Shown here in pieces: positions 21,600 through 32,400 of a DNA stretch of 64,000 nucleotides. This DNA comes from Eutreptiella sp. 'Long Island Sound 2002' (lineage: Eukaryota; Euglenozoa; Euglenophyceae; Eutreptiales; Eutreptiaceae): the NCBI GenBank assembly GCA_964036045.1, contig OZ038379.1, positions 84,869,178 through 84,933,177 on the forward strand. Direction: 5' to 3'. The translations under genes were made by a program, and so were the position numbers. The notes beneath the pieces were generated by a model. That model was not told where the DNA came from, did no database searches, and was given only the letters and a program-made list of their open reading frames with translations. Numbering within the stretch: position 1 is the stretch's first letter; every line of letters starts with the position of its first letter.

Positions 21600-22510
21600 G
21601 TCCCGGCGGTCCACAAAACCAAGGTGCAAGCCATCCGTACGTATGCGGAGGCCCTCTATCCCGCACCCTATCTGATAGGGCTCCTTTTGGAGTTGGGTGC
21701 ACTCCGGTCCGGCTTCCGGGTGTTGTCTTAGTACATCACCCACTGGGGCGACGCGTACACCGCCCGCACGGGACTGCCCTTCCCACGGCCCATCCGCACA
21801 CGGGACCAATTTCACGCAACGTGGAGGTCATTGACCGCTCCGGTTGCGTTGCCCCCCCCGGTGGAATGTGCCGACCCCCATATCGTCCGGTCGCTGCTGG
21901 CCCTTGCGGTCGTGGGCACAATACGTGCAATCCCGGCCGGCACTGTGCCAGCCTATTGACTGGACCCGCCCCCTCACCTTTGTGGTGCGGGGTGATGGGT
22001 ATCCTTGCGCCGGTGGCAGTTGGTCGCAGCTATTGGTGGGGCTATTGAAACATGGGCTAAAGGCGCGCACACCCGCCTTCCTATGGGTCATCCGCATGGC
22101 CGTCACGGGGGACAAGGATATGCTTGCCCTGGGCCCAATTTGGGCTCAGGTGCTACACGTTTGTAGTCTGCATTTTGGTGTTCATAAGTTGTTCACAATT
22201 CGCGCGTTCATAATTCGAGAACTGCCGTCACAAAACGCCCTGCTGCCCATTCATGAATTATGAACGCATTTTATGAACACAGGTCCTGCAGTCCATCATT
22301 GACCGCAAAAATTTTGACTGGTGCAACAGCTGGGTGCCGGCAGCAGTCCTCCTTGGTGGGGACCAGCCGTGGCTCCGGCGTAAAACGGGCCCGGATGAGG
22401 GGGGACGATGACATTCATTGGGCCAACAGGTCGGAACACTTGCTGTCCCGAAGACTGGTGGCACCACTGAGCCGAACAAGCCTCATGCTCAGCTCCGTGA
22501 AGACGGAGCA
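21600..22510 (+). pseudogene. T8 transposase, N-terminal half with one intron
   Basis: The plus strand reads VQAIRTYAEALYPAPYLIGL, a TAG, then YITHWGDAYTARTGLPFPRP, and in another frame FVVRGDGYPCAGGSWSQLL and IRMAVTGDKDMLALGPIWAQ. T5 has IIVRGDGLPCGGESWCQM and VNVALRGEKSTSVLSQVWAN in the same order. A GT-AG intron at 22150-22282 (133 nt) keeps the frame: GPIWAQ joins VLQSIIDRKNFDWCNSW, then GGDQPWLRRKTG. The intron is filled with the element's own TTCATAA repeats. RGDG is a candidate for the first catalytic acid. The upstream TAG and the inverted C-terminal half make it non-functional. Confidence 0.5.
22150..22282 (+). other. Intron in the T8 transposase, built from TTCATAA repeats
   Basis: Donor CAG|GTGCTA and acceptor GAACACAG|GTCCTG bound 133 nt that include four or more TTCATAA or TTATGAA units, the T8 family repeat. 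Removing it keeps the reading frame and restores a stretch similar to the T5 transposase (GGDQPWLRR versus GGDSPWLRR). Confidence 0.6.
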
Positions 22511-22632
22511 AGCGTAAGACATAACAAAATCCGTGGACAAAGAAGCGTTCATAAAAGCTTTTCATAATTCATGGTTCATATATGAACGGTTCATATATGA
22601 AATATGAATTATGAACAATACTACTTTTCATA

Positions 22633-23243
22633 AAGGTACCAAGGGGGGTCAAAGGGCAAGGGTGGGATTGCATTGCCGACTACTTGGAGGGGGACAATCT
22701 TTTACGAGTCCCGGTGCAAGTGGGGGGGGTTACAATGACATGGACTGCTTGTTGGCGTTTCTGGGGAGAGAAATGTGCAGTGACTTGTGACCTTGTGTGG
22801 AAAGAGAGGAGGTTGGACCTTCGCGATATGAATGTGTTGAAAAGTGCTTTGTCCGAGATGGGGAGTGCCCACAAAGCTTGTGGGTTTGTGGTGACCTTGT
22901 GGGCCCACCTTTGGGTGGACCACATGTGGGGGATTGCGGGGGAATGGGGTACCCTGTCCACATTTGGTGCTTTTAAGGGTGAGGGGAGGCATCAGTCGTT
23001 GAAGAATGAGATTCGGAAGAGGAGCTTCAAGGGGGGAAGTAAGAAACGGGGGTCTCGCCTACGGGAGGCACGCCGAGCATTGAGGAAGGGGTGGGCCGAA
23101 CTGCTTCGGAACGACAACCTGGACTAGGGGTTGTATGCCAAGGGGTTCAACGTCTGGCAGCCTTCTTGGACCGGCCAAGAGGCATATGGGAATGCCAAGC
23201 AGTATTGGGAAAGGGTGATGCGTAAGGGGAAGTCGTAGGGTTT
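22633..23243 (+). pseudogene. E1 (family A) transposase, C-terminal part
   Basis: The frame from 22684 encodes a protein whose closest relative in the window is the T3 transposase (38156-38770, minus). Shared blocks are WAHLWVDHMWGIAGEWGTLS, FGAFKGEGRHQSLKNEIRKR and SFKGGSKKR, so the ExxHxxLK region is intact. After NDNLD a TAG at 23125-23127 occurs where T3 has TGG (LDWGLYDQ). The reading continues GLYAKGFNVWQPSWTGQEAY to a natural stop at 23238. The N-terminal part is missing: the sequence is cut at 22632 by T8. The right terminus of E1 lies about 580 bp downstream. Confidence 0.6.
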
Positions 23244-23824
23244 CTCGCATGTTTGTCGTACAATGTTACATTTCTATTGTGCATACTTTGGAGGTTTGGT
23301 GGTGGAATACCATTTGGACATGTGTGACTAAATGATTGGTAAAATGCAAAGAAAGATCCCAGCAATTGCCTCCATGTTTGCTTGCACGCACGAAATGCAT
23401 TGGACCCGGGATGTGGGTTTGTGTTTGGGTGTAAGGGGTGGGGCGGGGGTCAAAAGCAGGCATTTACCTTGATTTTGCGTAGGTAAAAGGGGGTCCTTGC
23501 GTCGCGAGTGGAAAAAAACTGGTAAGTAAAAAGGGCAATTTACGCACGCAAAAGGGCCTTTTTACGCACGCAAAAACAAAGTAAAATCCCTGAAACATAC
23601 TACCGGGCCTCAAAGGTACAAGAGAACACTGCGGGTAGGGGTAGGGGACCATTGTGCGTGTTTCCAACATGGAACATGGAGCATGGGGGTATTCTTAGCA
23701 TGCCGGATTTGAATTTCATACTCATTTTTGACAAAAATGATGTTTTTGACCACTTCCTCATTTTTACCCTATTTTTGCGTCTTATTTTTGCTATTTACTG
23801 AGAAACATTACTTCGTAGTTACAT
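23244..23824. repeat. E1 3' noncoding and right terminal region
   Basis: No gene is visible. At 23470-23580 family-A palindromes (TTTGCGTAGG, TTTACGCACGCAAAA) reappear. From about 23590 to 23824 the sequence is the reverse complement of the left half of the MITE at 36906-37130, ending in the terminal TTACTTCGTAGTTACAT. The inner stretch CAACATGGAACATGGAGC is part of that shared end. Confidence 0.75.
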
Positions 23825-25801
23825 AATTACAGACCTTCTCGTTACATGGGCACGTGTATTCCTTCCTCTTGGTGTGCCACTTCACTTTGCCGTCGGATTC
23901 GGCTTGCATGCTGGGCATTGAGGCGGTATAGTGCATCGCCATGGAAGCCCACTGCATCTCACGGGCCGTGGGTGCCCGGGTGAGGACGAGGCTGCTGGGA
24001 CGGAACCCAAAGTAGACGCAGCCGGGGGCGACGGGGTCCAGGACCCGCACCATGTTGTCCGCCATGGGAGGGGGGATCCACTAGCGGTGGTACCAAGGCA
24101 TCGAGCACTGCTCGGCATTCTCGTCCTCCGGCCCCGGTCCCTCCGTTGTGAACGGGCACACGCTAATGGAAGCGGTCCCAACCCCAGTCCCAATGACCCA
24201 CACGTCACCCATGTAGGGGACTTTCTTCTCCATCCCGTTTTCAGGGGCGCCGACCAACTCAACTGTGGGGCAAGTGGTGCAGGGGGCTGCAAATCACTGC
24301 CCGAAGAGGTTGCCGGGGGGTCCTCCTCCGCGTCCGCCACCTCCGGTTCCTCCGGCTCAACAAACATCAGGTCCGGGACATTCTCCGGTTCGACCACATT
24401 TGGGGGTGTGTGGAATCTTTCCGGGACAAAGGGGAAAAAAATTGTCCTCCCCGGCCCACCAGCTCCACGATGGATCAACGGTCCATCCATCAACAAAACA
24501 CTGCCCCGCTTTTGCTGGACCACATGCCACGTGTTGGACGTGTGGTAGCCATGGCTCGTCCCTGGTGCTATTTGCAGAGATTTTTTTGGGGGATCATCCT
24601 GCAAGGATATGAAAACCACCCTCCTGTCCGCGGCACCCCGCAGCGTAAGCATGAAATCGCGGTGCGGCCATTGGTAGCCCCGCCAGGGGGGGGCGTCCAT
24701 CCGTTCCACCAACCGGGGCTCCCGGTCCTCCAGGTCATCGAGCACTGGGGAAAGGCCTGCCAAAATGCGCAGCAAACGCCACTTGATTTCCGAGGGAAGC
24801 CACTTGTTCACCGTTCCCGGGGCGGTCTGCCGGCGCCCACCACCTTGGTTGTGGCCGTGAAGGAGAATGTCTTCCCATTTCTCATCTCCCTCCAACTGCA
24901 GGGCACACAACTGATCCACCAAGTCCCCTAGCAGAATGTCCTCCAACAAACGGTAGCCTGTGGCCTCATATTCCTCGGGGGTCCTAGAGGGCGGATCCGG
25001 CAACGGATGCCAAGACACAGGGTATTGCACTGCAATGTATGGCGATGGATAACCCATGCCAAGCGCAAAAAACTCGTCCTGCATTACAAAAATTGTGGGC
25101 TGCGTCAAATCAGGGATGGGCGGTCCTTTCAAGGTCTCGCGCCGACCCACGGACTGAATCGCTCCGTAGGCCGACCATTCCTGAAATTTGGACTCCCGGA
25201 AAAAAAAAATGTGCGTGTCCGTATGGAGGCGCTCCTCCCAATGTTTCACCTTGACGGGGTCTGACCACATCCGTCGGTTAGCGGCCTCCTTTTCCCGATT
25301 CCGCATCCGGCACATTGTACACCGACACATATTGCCGTTGGGGGCCTTGGACACGTCGCATCATGGCAAACAATGCCGTTAAGGTCTGTGCGCTAAGTTG
25401 CAGGAATATGCCCATTGGGGCAGGGCTCAACCAGTGGTATGGGCCTAGAGCAAAATTGCTCCCTTGGTAAAAGCAACCGGACCGGCCTGCAGGTTGACCC
25501 TCAACAAATATTTCAAGGGTTCACCTTTTTCCTGCTGCAATTTTTGCAGCCGCTCTCTCACCAAGCAAACATCCTCGGGGATAGCCGCCAACCCCTTAAT
25601 CTCGTTCACCGAGAGTGCACAATCCAACACTTGGATCCCAGCTCCCGCCACATTTTCCACACCCACCACCTTCACATACTCATCAACAACGTGCCGGGTG
25701 GGCTCATGGGTGGTGCGGGGAGGAGGGGCGGGCTTGGGTGGTGGCTGCGGGTCCCCGGGGGCTTGGACAGCGGCCTTGGCTGTGGACTTCTTGCCAGGCA
25801 T
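23825..25801 (-). pseudogene. 2OG-Fe(II) dioxygenase-like gene of family A (best copy in the window)
   Basis: Starts with ATG at 25801 (MPGKKSTAKAAVQAPGD). A coiled helix (CLVRERLQKLQQEKGE) follows. The frame shifts at about 25445 and 25310, then a 490-codon frame carries IPDLTQPTIFVMQDEFFALG, EEYEATGYRLLEDILLGDLV, then GYQWPHRDFMLTLRG (HxD, about 24656-24673), GSVLLMDGPLIHRGAGGPGR (distal His and Arg, about 24452-24480) and TIFFPFVPERF. This is the ligand order of a 2-oxoglutarate/Fe(II) dioxygenase barrel. The tail shifts frame again into MADNMVRVLDPVAPGCVYFG and ends EYTCPCNEKVCNYVTTK, whose last codons lie in the transposon terminus. Substrate unknown; a nucleic-acid base (TET/JBP-like) is one possibility. 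Confidence 0.6.
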
Positions 25802-26245
25802 GTCCCATGAAAGAGAAGCCCCTAAGAGTGAAAGAGGCAATTACATGGATTTTGCGTGCGCAAAAGGCCTAATTTGCGTCCGCAACAGATTTCACGAGAC
25901 AAGTAAATAAACCCTTTTACGTGCGTAAATGACCCTTTTTGCGTCCGAGCTAAGCTTATAGTAACCACGCAAATACACCCTTTTACGCGCGCAAAAAGGC
26001 ACTAAAGGGCAATAATTGCGTGTACATGGGGGTGTTGTGGTGCGGGAGACGTAAAAGTGGCAAAAAACCTCCGTTTTCACCCATATTTCAGCCTATTTGC
26101 ATGCAAATATGTCCGTTAAACATCATAAGAGAGGGCAAGGCGAGCAAACACGCACAAAGCAAGTTATCGAATTTTTACCCATTTTACCTGGTTTTTACTT
26201 GGTTTTTACCTGAGAAAGACTTTGAGCGTTTACTTCGTAGGTACA
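23825..26245 (-). mobile_element. T6: second family-A copy, inverted and truncated
   Basis: The right end TTTACTTCGTAGGTACA (to about 26245) and its 230-bp inner flank match the left end of E1 in inverted orientation. The minus strand carries the same dioxygenase-like gene. No transposase is present, and the left side stops where the E1 terminus begins, in the last codons of the gene. Either E1 inserted into T6 or the two fused by recombination. The family-A palindromes at 25850-26000 lie between gene and terminus, as in E1. Confidence 0.6.
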
Positions 26246-26281
26246 AGCTTCCACCATGCTGTATCGGGTAGGTGCGGTGAG

Positions 26282-27394
26282 CTAGCAAGCACGCAGCAGC
26301 ACCAGGACAAAGCTGAACACCGTTATAACATAGACCGCGAGAGCAAGAGTGACATGGCTGTGCATTGTCCGGCGCACGCGCTCCATTGCGACAACCATTT
26401 TTTGGATAGGATGGCAGCTGAATTGAGATGCTTCGGGGTTCTTCAACAACTCCCACACATTCAAATTGCTGAGCATGTTTTGGACGTTCTCTAGTTGTTT
26501 GGCGGGAACAAAGCCACACTCTTTCTCCTCATTAAGGATTTTTTCAAGCACCAGACGCTCGTGCACACCTCTGTCAATGTGCACTTGCTTCTCCGTTTGA
26601 TGTGCTACCAATTCATCTTAAATTAAATTGTTTCTTGCTGAGAAGCTTCATGATCTCTTGTTCATGTAGATCTAAGTCATCGGCGATTCGTGTAAATAAA
26701 TCATGCAAACCATGGGCTTGTTCTATACAGGAAACGGGGCATGATTACATTTCTTGGCCAAGAAATGTTATCTACTCACATTTCTTCGCCAAGAAACGTT
26801 ATCTACTCAGTTTTCTTCGCCAAGAAACGTTATCAGCCAGCGGGGTCGGTCATCACATTTCTTCGTCGAGAAATTGTGGGACCGATAACGGATATAACCG
26901 CACACGCATCTTGTGGGGCACGTCCGCCCACATCCACTGCCATTGCATGATTGGCTGGTTGTGGTAACCATTGGTTGAGACACAGTTGCCGTTCATGATG
27001 TATTAATGCATTGAGCTGCTTGTCCATGATACGCGTCGCTTGCAAGCGAACGTTGTTTGCTTCCATCTTTATGTTCTCAATTTCTCTGTCAATTAGAATG
27101 TGTGTCTCATCGAAATCTGCATCGACAAGCGGCCGTGGGTGCGCTTCACCAATAATCTTCTTACTTGTGGTGCGGCCATCACGAAATGTGGACTTCGTGG
27201 GTTTGAAGGTGACAATTTTGAACTAGTCAAGCTTCTTTTTGTTCATTTGTCCAGAACAAATTCGTTCAACGGATTTTAGATATTATATCACCGTGGGGCG
27301 TAGTATGTGACAGATGGCGGAGAGGTCCCAATGCTGCTTTTGGCGCGCCACTCTTCGAACCGTGCTGCTTCTTCTTCTCATTAGACCTAGGCAT
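26282..27394 (-). CDS. Candidate unknown multi-exon gene ending in a membrane segment
   Basis: Four minus-strand coding blocks share balanced composition unlike their transposon neighbours. Block 1: ATG at 27394, 42 codons (MPRSNEKKKQHGSKSGAPK...). Block 2: about 27226-26950 (STFRDGRTTSKKIIGEAHPR ... MEANNVRLQATRIMDKQLNA), preceded by MNKKKLD and a TAG. Block 3: after a good acceptor (TTTCCTGTATAG) at about 26720, QAHGLHDLFTRIADDLDLHE and IMKLLSKKQF. Block 4: 26611-26282, VAHQTEKQVHIDRGVHERLV ... ending LALAVYVITVFSFVLVLLRAC, a single hydrophobic helix that suggests a tail anchor. Blocks 2-4 are helical and charged. I could not fix exact splice sites between all blocks. I do not recognise the family; it could be a host gene or the cargo of an unseen element. 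Confidence 0.4.
26742..26880. repeat. Tandem ~31-bp repeat carrying a perfect palindrome
   Basis: ATTTCTTGGCCAAGAAATGT, then ATTTCTTCGCCAAGAAACGT twice and a fourth diverged copy (ATTTCTTCGTCGAGAAATTG), separated by TATCTACTCA. TTTCTTGGCCAAGAAA is a perfect 16-bp inverted repeat and would fold into a hairpin. It lies between two coding blocks of the unknown gene, probably within an intron. Confidence 0.8.
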
Positions 27395-27735
27395 CCAGGT
27401 AACAATTCACTATTAAAGGTAGACTTTCTTAGACTGTCAGTTGCGTACGGGTAAGAACATGGGGTGGGGTAACGTATTGTTACCCTGTTTTTTTCTTTGA
27501 GATAACAACAAATCTGTGTTTCAAGGTGCGGTTACAAGTGCGGTTACACATGGTCACGCACACGGTAGCGGGCCCGGTTACACCGTGTTGTGTCACAATG
27601 TGTTACCTAGTTACAACTAAGTGCAGTTAGGCACCCGGGTACGGTTAAACCGCACAACCACTACTTTTTGTGATATCTTGTCGTCCCTGCCCTGTTACCA
27701 CAGTAACCAGCATGTGCACAACAAAAAAAATATCT
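27395..27735. other. Intergenic stretch with GGTTACA repeats
   Basis: I see no gene. Short GGTTACA/TGTAACC units recur with variable spacing (about 27465-27625), for example GCGGTTACAAGTGCGGTTAC. This may be the noncoding 3' end or terminal region of the piggyBac-like element whose coding end follows. Confidence 0.5.
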
Positions 27736-28496
27736 TCACAAACCATTATCGACAGCACTTGCTGTCAAAGCGTTGACATCTTCTGTGCACGGGATGTCAC
27801 ATGGTCCACACCCGTGGCATACCCTACATGCGCCACACGTCGCCATGCGAATCGGAATATGTACATCCTGAGTTTGCGTTTTGCAGTGGTTTGGCACAAG
27901 TTGCTCAGCAAGGCTCCGATGACAATCCCAAAGGGATGTCTTTCGTGGGAGCAGACCACTTCGTTTACAGTTCATGAATGTATCCACGATGCGATACCTT
28001 ATAATAAAGGCGAGGACTGCACGCCGCCATGACTTTATTGAAACGACCGGTTTCCCGGTGTTCGAGGGCCACTTGGTTGGCGGAGTCCACGCCATTCGCC
28101 AAAACACGATAGGCTGCAACCACAGGGGGAAGGTCATTGCCATGCTTGTGTTTTGCGAATTGGGAGGGGTAGGTGCAGTTGGTCAAAGGCAAAACAACTC
28201 GGGGCAGTTTGGAGCCAACCTTTGGGTTCTTAAACACCTTCAGGCTGTAGCGGCTGCCTCGGCAAACCGCCCCAACCACCGCACCCAGTTTCACCAACAC
28301 ACCCTGGACCGCCTCTGTGCCCCTCAGCAACACCGTCCTCGTCCCTTTTACACAACAGTAGAAAAGGGTGGTCACACAACGCCAATTGGTGGGCCATGCC
28401 ATGCACTCCAAAATAGCTATCGGCCACAAGTCAACGGAACAGCCACCCGTTCCCTATTATTGGTAATACCGACGTGTTTTGTTGCTCGCATAGAGG
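27736..28496 (-). pseudogene. piggyBac-like transposase, C-terminal part (left target copy)
   Basis: Minus-strand frames, joined by one frameshift near 28080, read ADSYFGVHGMAHQLAL, then LPPVVAAYRVLANGVDSANQ (compare the Y-N-x-x-M-x-GVD-x-x-DQ motif of piggyBac transposases), SIKSWRRAVLAFIIRYRIVD (the WW/ff-l-d-i-N helix), and finally the Cys-rich C terminus RMATCGACRVCHGCGPCDIP. The 63.4-kb gene has the same tail layout. The gene is cut at 28496 by PLE1, and about 598 bp of it is repeated on the other side (35718-36313). The C-terminal Cys cluster corresponds to the piggyBac DNA-binding finger. Confidence 0.6.
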
Positions 28497-28497
28497 T

Positions 28498-28723
28498 AAC
28501 TTCAACAACACAGCAAACGGAACAAGCAAAGACTGATCACATGCGCATTACCCTGCAATACGAGATGTAGCGAATAGTGCAGCACGTCGCCATACCATCT
28601 GCATGCAAGTGTATGATGCACCGCACCCGAATTGTGCGTGCATGGGGTTTCATCTTTCCTGCTGTACACGTGTATGTGCACTTCCGTTACTCTAATGCAA
28701 AGAACGTTGGCCCAACACATGTC
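28498..28723 (-). repeat. PLE1 terminal direct repeat (downstream copy)
   Basis: Begins ACTTCAACAACACAGCAAAC and ends near AACACATGTCAG. It matches 35492-35717 in the same orientation with about five differences (for example CCATCTGC/CAATCTGC and CACCCGAAT/CACCAGAAT). Such direct flanking copies are the pseudo-LTRs of Penelope-like elements. Confidence 0.85.
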
Positions 28724-28802
28724 AGAAAAAAGGGGGGGAAGAGGCCCGCTGTTCTATAGGTGGTACTGTGTTGACAAACACAGTCTAGCATGTAAACACG
28801 TG

Positions 28803-29372
28803 TTACATCATGTCGTCGGACGAACTGGTGTATGCCTGCTCCATGTCTCGCTGCGCCATCCACGCCCTGGCCTCGGGGGAGCAAAACTCCAAAATACCTG
28901 TCTCCCACATTTCCTGTGGTGGTGGTGCTTGTGTTTGGTAGTGGTAATGGTGGTCGTATCGGTATTTCGCTGTATACCATTGCTGTAGTGTGGGCATAGA
29001 GTCAAACCGTGCGGCCTCCCAGCGACCTAGTATGATGCCGCGCCACGGGGCAATTTCTTTGTTCCACCATTGCCATGCCTGTGTCACCTGGTGGGGGCTG
29101 ACAGTCGCCCCCCGAGTTACCAGCGTGGTAGGCCCAGATTCGCTATGCGTATCTGAGTCGTCGTCAGACAACTGTTGCTGTGTGTGTGGCATCGCCGCAG
29201 GTTCGTCGGGCAGTGGTGTATCGCTTGACTCTTCATGGTCAGCGCTCACGGGGGGTTTTTGGGCAGTGTGTGTGCACACAGGGTCCAGACTGGGCAGAGA
29301 CCTCTGGGGTTCTGCTGGGTTAGCAGGCCTGTTTCTGGGCTGTGGGAGGAGAGCAGTTCTGCACCCGCACAC
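28803..29372 (-). CDS. PLE1 terminal ORF, acidic, unrecognised
   Basis: The frame of 189 codons lies between the reverse transcriptase and the downstream terminal repeat. The first 110 residues are Pro/Ser/Asp-rich and disordered. The C-terminal 80 contain VSPHQVTQAWQWWNKEIAPW and ARFDSMPTLQQWYTAKYRYD, and end in a Ser/Asp tail. It may be the C-terminal extension of pol after a frameshift rather than a separate gene. No motif assigns a function. Confidence 0.4.
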   Translation of the reverse strand: MCGCRTALLPQPRNRPANPAEPQRSLPSLDPVCTHTAQKPPVSADHEESSDTPLPDEPAAMPHTQQQLSDDDSDTHSESGPTTLVTRGATVSPHQVTQAWQWWNKEIAPWRGIILGRWEAARFDSMPTLQQWYTAKYRYDHHYHYQTQAPPPQEMWETGILEFCSPEARAWMAQRDMEQAYTSSSDDMM

Positions 29373-29477
29373 CTGTACATCGGCGTTTTTTGGGCATACA
29401 CGCGCGTGTCGGCGGTGGTGCGCGCGGTGACGGTGGTCTGGCGCGCTTGCGGGGTGTCTTCCCCCCCCCCTTCCCTT

Positions 29478-32400
29478 CTAGCTGCGAACCTGTGGCGTAA
29501 CGGCTGGTTCTGTGATCTGGCTCACCCTGTTACAGGGCCACGTTGTTGATGGTGCCGTGCGCACTTTTTTGGCATGTGCATCTCGTCTTTTTGGGTATAG
29601 ATGGTACTGTACGGTAACATCGCCTACACGTTCTGTACGTGGTGGTTGGATTGCTGTCACTGCGTGGGGCTGTGGTGTGCAAGCCCCTTCTTGCGCGCGT
29701 TGTAATTCATGGACGTCGCGGATGTCCATGCCCAGTGCACGAGCCGCGCTGCGTGTCACACGTGCGGGCAGGGGGGGCGCATGCACGCGGCGCTTTTTGC
29801 CTGTCTCCCGTTCATCCGCGGCCGCTGTGCGCTTCTTCATAATTACAGGCGGTGGCTGTGGTGGATGGATGTTGACATATTGCTGCACTGTCATTAATTC
29901 ACCTGAGTGGCAAAGGCAGGTATCCATGTGTCGCAAGTCTGTGTGTAGGTTTATCTGTGGCAGTGCACGTTGTTGTATGTACACGAGCCCAGGTGGGACA
30001 GGGCATTCCCACATCATGTGTGCCCCCAGGAGGCGCCATTTCACCTGTCGTAATGATGGGTGCATGTTGTATGCGCCCCTGAGCTGTGGTTCCCACGAGG
30101 TCCGTGGGTACCCACCCTGTTCCAACTCCCATATGGTATGTACAAAATTTTCCCGCCATTTGTCGTCATCTGATGCAATGTGCACGCACTTGAGGCCCAA
30201 GCCAACCGCCAGGCGGTGTACCACGTCCCTTGCATTGGGCTCCCCGGGGTCTGGGTATCGCTGCACCACTGGTGCTTTGCCCAGGTGGAACAAGAATTTT
30301 TTATTCTTCAGGCCCCAGCGGATGTGGGGGCCCTGAATAGTAACCTGGCACTCCAAAAATGTGGCGCTGTGGCCGAGCGTCTCGTACGTGAGCGGTAGGC
30401 CATAGATGTTTTCCAAAAAACCTTTGATTTTCGGAATCCAATAGTGTGCCTCTGCCTCCGGGCAAAACCCGAAGACATTATCACGAAAGCGTGCCAACTG
30501 TACCGTGTTAGGGAATTCTGCTCCCCATCCCACTCGGCTTTCCGCCTCCATCAGTACAATGTCGGTGTTTGCCGCACTTAAGAAACCCCCAATGGCAACC
30601 CCTGTTGCATGCTTGTCGCCACAGCTCCTCCCCCATCCCAAAAAAGTCGTTCAAATGCAGATCAAAAGCGAGGAGTTCCATGAACTCCTCCATGGTATAT
30701 ACGTCAAAATGGCGCGTACCCTTGTGGCCGAGCCCATCCAGTTGGCGGGCCCGACCCTTTGCAATGGAGATGTGTGTTTGCTGCTCCCCCCGTGTGATGT
30801 TTTCCATTTTTTCATGCGTTTGTCGAGGTTGCGGTATGCAGGCAATACCCGCTGGCGTCGGATATTCGGATACAATGGCTCCACATCAAACTCAAACGCG
30901 ACTGTGGCGGTGCACCCAGATGCATACATGCGCTTACAGGGCTCCAGGAACCCCCACAGGAGATGTTGCTCATCAACGATCTCGAGTGTGATGAAGGTCT
31001 GCTTATACTTTTTTATTAGTACATGTTGGATGCGTCCCACTTTTTTCAGTGCTGCTTCAAACATGTGTCCTGCTTGCGTGAATTAAGATTTCATGAGTTT
31101 TGGCATCGTCAATCATCAGGGGCATGGACTTGTTTTTCATGCTGACCCTCACCCCTGGCACCTTCCATCGCTTGCCCCTTCGTGCCCGGTACACATGTTG
31201 TGCCCCTGGTATGTGTATGTCAGGATTTTTCAGTGCCGCTTCATGGTACACCTGTATGGCTTGCTGAAAAATGTCATCACGCAATTTTTCCCACAGCTTG
31301 TCATCTCCCGCTCCCCCCCGCAGCTTACATGGGTCCCACAGTGCCCGGACCTTTGCGTAGGGCATTTTGATACCCTTCAGTACCGGGACGTTGTGGGTCA
31401 GGTTGGTACGCAGCGTACGTGGGTTTGTCCGCGCGTGTAGGGTTGGTATGGCCATGGAGCACATGTAGTAGTAGATGGTCAGCACCTCGGACATTATCCC
31501 TGTACTGGCCGCCGTGTAGTAGTGCTTATAGTTGGGTGATTCAGCGAACACCCTGTGCACTAGTATCAAGTATACATACTCACACAGCATAGTATAACAG
31601 GCCTGATTTTTGTCCAACCGCACCGGTTTCCAGTGTGTGTGTGTGTGCGTTTGAAGCGTCGCATGAGCGCCGTGGTGGCGTTTGATGGGTGCGGTGCTGT
31701 GCGGTCTGGCGTCTGGGGTATACCCTGCCCAACGGTCCGATGGACGACAGCACTAAAAATGGGGAAGTTGAAGGGCCGTAAGTGTGGTACCTGGTCCCGT
31801 ATGTGTTTGAGTTTCGCCGCAGCATGCTCATGCAGCGTGTGCACTGTGGGTGAAACAGATTGCTGCAAGCGCATGCATAACAGTGGCGACCACTCGTTGC
31901 CGAAGTGGTGCACCTGGTCGTCTGCCGTATGCAGTGACATGTGTGCGCATGCGTGTGGCGCGCCAGCTTTCTGTGGGCACCCGCAGTGTGCCGCACGTTC
32001 TTGTAGCTGCCGGTTTATGGTAGCCACAGAACTATCTATCCTGTCCTCGCACCACACGTCCTGGGCCTTTGCAGGCTTCGTGCTCACCACGGTGAGGATG
32101 TGCGCCAAATATTTTCGTATGGGTTTGGGGTATGGCACTGTGTGTAGGAACTGGTGCCATGCCTGTTGGATTGTGCGGCGCATGCATGTGTGTAGTTGCG
32201 TATGGTATGCGTATGGGCAGCGACGTGGGCAAAAGCAGGCCCGTTCGGTCATTGACGTACTCCAGCAGTCTCCTGCGGAGCATATGGTATTGGTCCACCG
32301 CCATCACTTTCTTGGCGGCAGTGATGATGGTAAAACAGTGCATGGGGTCGTGTGTTATGCGTTTCGCCTGTATCATGCGGGTCCACATGGCGTGGTCGTG

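Larger units (their letters stand above)
18000..22632. mobile_element. T8: 4.6-kb DNA transposon with TTCATAA repeats
   Basis: The left end TATGAAAGGTAGTTTTGTTC and the inverted right end (complement TATGAAAAGTAGTATTGTTC) form imperfect TIRs. GTTCATAATTC-type units crowd both ends (18230-18310, 19440-19565, 22180-22280, 22550-22620) and several internal gaps (20690-20800). The cargo includes a Pro/Lys-rich gene with a Tudor-like segment, a second accessory gene and a transposase whose two halves now point in opposite directions. T8 sits between the last dioxygenase piece and the transposase of E1. Confidence 0.7.
796..23824 (+). mobile_element. E1: family-A DNA transposon, split by nested insertions
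   Basis: The left end reads ATGTAACTGCGAAGTAAA at 796. The right end reads TTACTTCGTAGTTACAT, finishing at about 23824, so the two form a terminal inverted repeat. The same termini bound the 477-bp MITE at 36906-37382, whose two halves match the inner flanks of E1's two ends. Between the termini are a plus-strand dioxygenase-like gene (pieces at 1243-2184, 10151-10520 and 17419-17999) and the plus-strand end of a transposase (22633-23243). Nested inserts T9, T1 and T8 separate the pieces. Excluding them, E1 is only about 3.5 kb. The boundaries rest on internal comparison with T6 and the MITE. Treating both ends as one element is an inference. Confidence 0.65.
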
